This document shows positions 51,143 through 55,115 of a DNA stretch of 55,115 bases, piece by piece. The position numbers and the translations under genes were made by a program. The notes under the pieces are model-generated. The model was given only the letters and a program-made list of their open reading frames with translations. It was not told the origin of the DNA and searched no databases. Position 1 is the stretch's first letter. The number at the start of each line of letters is the position of its first letter. Location: positions 1-55,115 of the forward strand of contig NZ_AULX01000036.1 of assembly GCF_000422505.1 (NCBI RefSeq), read 5' to 3'. The DNA is from Paenibacillus pinihumi DSM 23905 = JCM 16419 (lineage in GTDB: Bacteria > Bacillota > Bacilli > Paenibacillales > Paenibacillaceae).

Positions 51143-51793
51143 TTATAGCAAAATATCTGCAAGCTCTGTTACATGGTCAACGATATATGTAGGGGAAGCC
51201 TGCTGCAGCTCCTCCAGAGGGCCGTAACCGTAAAGTACGCCAATCGAATGAATTCCAGTGTTGTTCGCCCCGACAATGTCATGCTTCCGGTCGCCGATCA
51301 TAATAAAGTCCCTCTTATCGTAAGACTTCATCTCTCCCAGGATATGGCTTATGATTTCTGTCTTGGCTACCCGTGTTCCATCCAGATTGCTGCCAATAAT
51401 CAGATCGAAATAATGATCAATCGAAAAGTATTTCAATATCTGTTCGGCAAACACAGTCGGCTTCGACGTTGCCACAACAAGTACCTTTCCTGCCGCATTT
51501 AGCTGCTCCAACAGCTTCGGAATATCAGGGAAGAGGATATTTTCGTACATTCCCTTCTCTTTGAAGCGTTCCCTGTAATAAGCAATGCCTCGTTTGCACT
51601 GTTCCTCATTGAACCCATAAAATTTCTTGAATGACTCGTCTAGCGGCGGGCCGATAAAGGGCTCGAGCTTGTCCAGATCGGGTTCGTAAATTCCGAATTT
51701 TTCCAGTGCATACTGCACGCTTTTCGTAATCCCGATTTTAGGGTCAGACAAGGTTCCGTCCAGGTCGAATAAAATAACGTTGTAGCTGCTCAT
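51143..51793 (-). CDS. HAD-family phosphatase (phosphoglycolate-phosphatase-like)
   Basis: The 216-residue enzyme has HAD motif I FDLDGTLSD (9-17), a C1 helical cap (SVQYALEKFGIYEPDLDKLEPFIGPPLDESFKKF), motif II VVATSKP (~106-112), motif III Lys in VAKTEII, and motif IV FIMIGDRKHDIVGANN. The short length and PPLDESF cap resemble Gph/YjjG-type enzymes that hydrolyse small phosphomonoesters such as phosphoglycolate or nucleotides. The natural substrate is not evident. The start ATG follows AAAGGAG by 8 bases. Confidence 0.9.
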   Translation of the reverse strand: MSSYNVILFDLDGTLSDPKIGITKSVQYALEKFGIYEPDLDKLEPFIGPPLDESFKKFYGFNEEQCKRGIAYYRERFKEKGMYENILFPDIPKLLEQLNAAGKVLVVATSKPTVFAEQILKYFSIDHYFDLIIGSNLDGTRVAKTEIISHILGEMKSYDKRDFIMIGDRKHDIVGANNTGIHSIGVLYGYGPLEELQQASPTYIVDHVTELADILL

Positions 51794-52076
51794 GGGTGAA
51801 TCTCCTTTTTGATGATTTGCCGTATATTTATCTTGCTGTTATGCAAGAAGATCCCTAATAATATTCCGCCCCAAGCACTGAAATCCTCTTTTACCAGGCA
51901 ATTTCTTCCGGTGTAAAACGGCTAATCGGCTAGCTACTGCATATGATTTAAAATGGACACTGCGGCTTGGTTATCCCATTGTGAAAATAGCCCGTTCGAG
52001 GGATTTGAGATGAGCAAGGATTCATTATAATGAATGAAGTTTAATCGATGTCCTTACGACTAAAGGGAGGGATGAA

Positions 52077-52691
52077 ATGAAGGTTGCAAACCGGTTATGT
52101 ACAATCTTGATCCTAAGTGTAATGCTCGTTTGGCTGGCTATGCCTGTCGACTCCGTATTCGCAGACGGGCATAGCCAGCACGGTGCAGTGTCATCGTCCG
52201 GCAGTAATGATACAGCAGAGCAAGTGTTGTACGTTGGCTCGCTGCTCCTGGTTGCACTGGGCAGCTATTATTTCATTATCCGTATCCGCGGAAATAAAGA
52301 ATATATGTCCGTAATGACTGGAATGATGGCTGCTATGGCTACGGCAATGGCGGGAGGCCTTGTAGCAGGAACGGTGCTCGGCATTATGCTGGCTACGATG
52401 ATGCTGTCCAGTGTTATCGGAATATTGATCGGGCTTGTCATCGGATTTTTGGCTGGTCGTCCTCTCGGAGCTTTGGCCGTAATGGATGGCATTCTATCGG
52501 GTGTTATGGGCGGCATGATGGGGGCCATGCTTGGCGTTATGGTGATTGGCGACCATCCGGTAATCATGGTTCTGTTTATGGATGCTGTCTATATTATCAT
52601 TCTGATTGCACTATACAATATGCTGCGCAGCGATGTTAGGCATGCTTTAACATTATCATCACAACCGGAAAGAACCCGTATACATGACTAG
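52077..52691 (+). CDS. Small-residue-rich membrane protein of unknown function
   Basis: The 204-residue protein begins with a signal-like or first TM segment (LCTILILSVMLVWLAMPVDSVFA) followed by a His-containing loop (DGHSQHGA). About five further segments follow, packed with Gly, Ala and Met (GMMAAMATAMAGGLVAGTVLGIMLATMM, MDGILSGVMGGMMGAMLGVM). GxxxG-type packing and the Met/His content could suit a metal or small-ion channel or a structural role, but I know no family for it. ATG follows AAGGGAGGG. The next gene overlaps it by 8 bases, so the two are coupled. Confidence 0.75.
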   Translation: MKVANRLCTILILSVMLVWLAMPVDSVFADGHSQHGAVSSSGSNDTAEQVLYVGSLLLVALGSYYFIIRIRGNKEYMSVMTGMMAAMATAMAGGLVAGTVLGIMLATMMLSSVIGILIGLVIGFLAGRPLGALAVMDGILSGVMGGMMGAMLGVMVIGDHPVIMVLFMDAVYIIILIALYNMLRSDVRHALTLSSQPERTRIHD

Positions 52692-53028
52692 AGGCGAGTC
52701 TTTAAACCGCCCCTTTTGGAGGCGGCACTTTTATGCAGGGCTGTTCATTACATTATCCATTACCGGAATTGCCTACTTGTTCAAGGGCCGATTCTGGGGC
52801 TTGCGTATGTGGCTGATTCGCAGGCCAAAAGGGAAATGGAGCGCTCCTCCGAAACAAAAGCCTGGCAAGGCTATCATTTCGTTTGCTATTATGCCGCTGT
52901 TCGGGATATCTGTCCTCGCCATTGCCATTTTGGAATTTATACTTTATGTGTTCCGTACACGGGATAAACTGCTCTATATATCGAAAAAATCCGGCAGCTG
53001 CCGGATTTTTTTTGGTATGAAGCATTAA
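52684..53028 (+). CDS. Small membrane protein coupled to the upstream membrane gene
   Basis: The 114-residue basic protein has two likely membrane segments (RHFYAGLFITLSITGIAYLF and AIISFAIMPLFGISVLAIAILEFILYVF) joined by an Arg/Lys-rich loop (RMWLIRRPKGKWSAPPKQKPG). Its ATG overlaps the previous gene by 8 bases. The frame's last 14 codons run through a Rho-independent terminator (KSGSCRIFF), so the original stop may have been upstream and lost. No family is recognised. Confidence 0.6.
   Translation: MTRGESLNRPFWRRHFYAGLFITLSITGIAYLFKGRFWGLRMWLIRRPKGKWSAPPKQKPGKAIISFAIMPLFGISVLAIAILEFILYVFRTRDKLLYISKKSGSCRIFFGMKH
52988..53013 (+). terminator. Rho-independent terminator lying inside a coding frame
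   Basis: AATCCGGCA (52988-52996) pairs with TGCCGGATT (52999-53007), followed by a run of eight T residues in total. It is located before the stop codon of the small membrane protein frame. Confidence 0.8.
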
Positions 53029-53200
53029 GTTCATAGGGACAAGCTGCTTAGGGCTAGTGCGTTCGGGATGAAGTTCAGGGACAAAGAGTATCTTCCGAGA
53101 CGCCTAATCTATTTCGAGATAATAATGAAATAGACAGGTTGAAGTCATTTTGTTACAGTTAACAAGGTTATATTTTACATTATCTATGGGGGGACGAAAG

Positions 53201-53734
53201 ATGGAAAGAATAGAGCTTGCAAAAGAAATATTCAAGACCGCGCATCTCACCGGTACATTCAAGCTAAGATCAGGCAAGGAATCGGATCACTATTTTGATA
53301 AATACTTGTTTGAATCCAATCCACGGCTGCTGGCTGCCATAGCTGACCATCTCATTCCCCATATTCCGCAGAATACTGAAATATTAGCCGGTTTAGAAAT
53401 GGGCGGCATTCCGGTTGCGACTGCGTTATCTCTTCGGACAGGATTGCCCGTTGTATTCGTCAGAAAGAAGGCAAAAGCGTACGGAACCTGCAAGCTGGCA
53501 GAAGGGGCAGCTATTGGCGGCAAAAATGTCACCATTATCGAAGATGTCGTGACAACCGGTGGACAAATTCTGCTGAGTGCAGCCGACCTGAAGACGTATA
53601 GCGCGAACGTCAACGATGTGATTGCTGTAATTGAAAGGGAGCAAGCAGGGAGAACCAACCTGGAGGATGCCGGCTTGTCGTTCCATTCTTTGTTCAAAAT
53701 GGAAGAATTGCTTCTGGCATCGCAGACAAATTAA
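53201..53734 (+). CDS. pyrE: Orotate phosphoribosyltransferase-family protein (stand-alone PyrE)
   Basis: The 177-residue phosphoribosyltransferase starts ELAKEIFKTAHLTGTFKLRSGKESDHYFDKYLFES, where the SGxxSxxYxDK pattern binds orotate. It has LAGLEMGGIPVATALSLRTGLP, FVRKKAKAYGT (flexible loop) and the PRPP motif VTIIEDVVTTGGQ (~109-121). It would convert orotate and PRPP to OMP in pyrimidine synthesis. It stands outside a pyr operon, so a second copy or a different base substrate is possible. ATG 53201 follows GGGGGG/ACGAAAG by ~8 bases; the frame to 53150 lacks a start site. Confidence 0.85.
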   Translation: MERIELAKEIFKTAHLTGTFKLRSGKESDHYFDKYLFESNPRLLAAIADHLIPHIPQNTEILAGLEMGGIPVATALSLRTGLPVVFVRKKAKAYGTCKLAEGAAIGGKNVTIIEDVVTTGGQILLSAADLKTYSANVNDVIAVIEREQAGRTNLEDAGLSFHSLFKMEELLLASQTN

Positions 53735-53768
53735 AATATAGCGGGAAAAGGAGGGGGAAATCATACAC

Positions 53769-54014
53769 GTGCGAAAGTTCCAATCCTCAGATACTGCCCT
53801 GTTGGTTAACCTCTTCTATGAAACGGTTCATACTGTAAATGCAAAAGATTATTCAATAAAACAACTGGATGCGTGGGCGCCTGAAGATGAAAAAGAATTG
53901 AAAATAGCTTATTGGGAGGAAGCTTTGAGCCAAAACCAATCCCAATTGGCCAAACGAAGAGGGATTCTGCTGGTTAATTTTAAAATGGTTAAGAAGTTGC
54001 GGAGTCTGTTTTAA
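53769..54014 (+). pseudogene. GNAT acetyltransferase fragment, C-terminus lost
   Basis: The frame reads RKFQSSDTALLVNLFYETVH, then NAKDYSIKQLDAWAPEDEKE, the N-terminus of a YafP-like GNAT. After SQNQSQLAKRRG the expected VAEIDGKIVGF strand and acetyl-CoA site are absent and the frame ends at 54014 after 81 codons. GTG 53769 follows GGAGGGGG, so the fragment could still be translated. It lies 34 bases after pyrE. Confidence 0.7.
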
Positions 54015-54149
54015 AAGATGAGAGCTTTCAATCGGGGGAAGCTCTTGGGCTGTAGAAAAAACAGAGTTTTCCGGGTTTTATAGTATGAAATAGCGAAATC
54101 AGCAGAAATTTGAAGTGGACAAAAACAAGGAATTAGGACCTGATATCTA

Positions 54150-54178
54150 TTTACTAAAAATGTAAAAAATCATAATAT
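54150..54178 (+). promoter_or_regulatory. Likely promoter of the small secreted protein gene
   Basis: TTTACT (54150-54155), a 17-base spacer and TAATAT (54173-54178), ~60 bases before the start codon. Confidence 0.5.
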
Positions 54179-54236
54179 TATCTAGGAGATCGGCCGATCC
54201 CAAATTGAACTGATTATGGGAGGAATTTATTATATC

Positions 54237-54665
54237 ATGAAAAAGACAATGAATAAATTTTTTGCCGCAATTACCATGCTGGCTCTTGTTGCAGTTCTTC
54301 TGCTTCCTGCCAGCGCCAATGCTGCATATGTCCCGTACACATATTCGAGTCCAGGAAACCCAGTTAATTTGTATGTTGGTGACTGGTCCTTTCCTGTCTT
54401 GGCGCCTGGAGATACACATTATTTCAAATTCCAAAATCAAACGGGCGTAACCCGAAATCTCACATTTATTGTTCAAAGTCCAGCCGGGGTAAACTATGTG
54501 CCTTTCTCTATATCCGGCAGCGGTATTTTATCAGTTAACCCGGTCCAAACAGAATTTGGACTTTACCGTTACGAGTATGTCATTTTGCCGAATGCTGTTC
54601 TCGATATTCAAGTGAAGTCATTTAGCGGTTATTCATCCAGTTCTTATTTTATAGTTACGCAATAG
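54237..54665 (+). CDS. Small secreted protein of unknown function
   Basis: The 142-residue protein has a clear signal peptide (MKKTMNKFFAAITMLALVAVLLLPASANAA, cleavage after ANA). The ~110-residue mature domain is rich in Tyr, Ser, Val and Pro with a predicted beta-sandwich pattern (DTHYFKFQNQTGVTRNLTFIVQS ... YRYEYVILPNAVLDIQVKSFSG). It resembles small bacterial pre-peptidase-like or adhesion-type beta domains, but I cannot name a family. The start ATG 54237 follows GGGAGGA by 12 bases. It is monocistronic, between a promoter and a terminator. Confidence 0.8.
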   Translation: MKKTMNKFFAAITMLALVAVLLLPASANAAYVPYTYSSPGNPVNLYVGDWSFPVLAPGDTHYFKFQNQTGVTRNLTFIVQSPAGVNYVPFSISGSGILSVNPVQTEFGLYRYEYVILPNAVLDIQVKSFSGYSSSSYFIVTQ

Positions 54666-54684
54666 TAATATAGAAGCCCAAGCC

Positions 54685-54714
54685 AAGCCCTCCGATTATG
54701 GAGGGCTTATTTAA
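54685..54714 (+). terminator. Rho-independent terminator
   Basis: AAGCCCTCC (54685-54693) pairs with GGAGGGCTT (54700-54708) around GATTAT, followed by ATTTA. Confidence 0.75.
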
Positions 54715-54768
54715 TGTGCGCCCGACATGGGCATTAATCTTTCTTTCTACTCATTCACAAAAATCCTT

Positions 54769-55115
54769 GACAAACGTCTGTGAAAACGTCACTCTAATTG
54801 TGCTATGAAAATGTCACTTGTTCAAATGAAGGCCTCTGTTACCAGAAGGCCTCTGGATAGCTATTGTGCTGCGAATACATGGCATCTTGGAACGAACGAT
54901 GTTTTGTGTTACGCTTAGTGATGTTGTTGTCATACGTGGTTTTCCACGGATGATCTTTGGCGGGTTTGCGTGGCTGCGCAGAACCCGTCTTTTCTTTTGG
55001 GGTGAGAACGGGATCACGGCTTGGACGGTCCGTCGCTTGGAGCGCAAACGCCTGTCCGTACATCCAGAGCAATACCTCACCTTCCAGCGTTTCGCGTACC
55101 TCCACGGTTGTCTTG
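54769..55115 (-). mobile_element. Insertion sequence, 3' end (copy B, truncated by window end)
   Basis: Read on the minus strand this end matches bases 1-227 with several substitutions. It contains the same paired GTGACRTTTTCA repeats and ends near CAGACGTTTGTCA. The two copies point toward each other across the window. Transposase coding sequence continues beyond the window end. Confidence 0.8.
54839..55115 (-). CDS. IS transposase, C-terminal fragment (partial at window edge)
   Basis: The minus-strand frame is open from the window end to TAA at 54841-54839, giving ~91 residues. It includes TVEVRETLEGEVLLWMYGQA and ALQATDRPSRDPVLTPKEK, then the PRKPAKDHPW tail shared with the copy at the window start. 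This is the post-catalytic beta-barrel-like part of an integrase-type transposase (RETLEGEVLL...). The catalytic DDE region lies outside. ISNCY/IS1202-like identity is a recollection, not a search result. Confidence 0.75.
   Translation of the reverse strand, partial: KTTVEVRETLEGEVLLWMYGQAFALQATDRPSRDPVLTPKEKTGSAQPRKPAKDHPWKTTYDNNITKRNTKHRSFQDAMYSQHNSYPEAFW

Noticed and set aside
1..55115. CRISPR arrays, tRNA or rRNA genes
   Set aside because: No regularly spaced repeats, no tRNA cloverleaf pattern and no rRNA sequence were noticed; a dedicated scan (tRNAscan-SE, CRISPR finder) would settle it.

Overview
The window looks like a chromosomal piece of a Gram-positive, spore-forming member of the Paenibacillaceae, most likely Paenibacillus. 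The grounds are strong AGGAGG-type ribosome binding sites with some GTG/TTG starts, a YheC/YheD spore-associated ATP-grasp protein, a large secreted chitinase with C-terminal SLH domains, CcpA-type cre sites, a guanidine-I riboswitch and many Rho-independent terminators. The species cannot be fixed from this sequence alone. Both window ends lie inside two diverged copies of one insertion sequence in opposite orientation, which is how contigs often end in repeat-rich genomes. The window carries at least seven decayed or truncated genes.

Layout. 1-5.1 kb: IS end, DUF2935 protein, cupin, methyltransferase, UbiB-like kinase. 5.3-10.3 kb: MGT-family glycosyltransferase, a 64-bp IS3-like remnant, a GT2 glycosyltransferase, and a two-gene unit of a PaaK-like adenylating enzyme plus an SbnA-like PLP enzyme. 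10.4-15.3 kb: YheC/D protein, an anti-sigma/ECF sigma pair, a ZmaR-like acetyltransferase, and a frameshifted leucine-rich-repeat gene next to an unknown ORF. 15.3-24.1 kb: a guanidine degradation locus, with a divergent APC permease, a guanidine-I riboswitch with attenuator, two DUF1989 carboxyguanidine deiminase subunits, a biotin-dependent carboxylase and allophanate hydrolase, all overlapping by 4 to 8 bases. 24.1-31.6 kb: secreted beta-helix protein, amidase_6 relic, lipoprotein, APH-like kinase, AraC regulator, ankyrin protein, and a transglutaminase relic. 31.7-38.4 kb: TetR/SDR operon with a perfect palindrome, VOC protein, alpha/beta hydrolase, epimerase, Tet(L)-like MFS exporter, and a serine hydrolase/histidine kinase chimeric relic. 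38.5-47.5 kb: secreted clan GH-D enzyme with a CBM35-like module, ComB-like phosphatase, truncated Nudix, THEP1-type NTPase, DinB protein, and the chitinase. 47.5-55.1 kb: tandem covarying hairpins, a TerD-like-domain protein, GNAT, HAD phosphatase, a membrane-protein pair, stand-alone PyrE, a GNAT relic, a small secreted protein, and the second IS end.

How genes work together. Guanidine is sensed by the riboswitch, carboxylated, deiminated to allophanate and hydrolysed to ammonia and CO2; the permease may import it. Three secreted carbohydrate-active proteins (beta-helix protein, GH-D enzyme, chitinase) each have an upstream cre or cre-like site, suggesting shared carbon catabolite control. 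Two of them also have a long leader holding a strong Shine-Dalgarno followed by a two- or four-codon ORF. The least explained parts are the SbnA/PaaK cassette, the tandem hairpins before the TerD-like gene, and those leader mini-ORFs.
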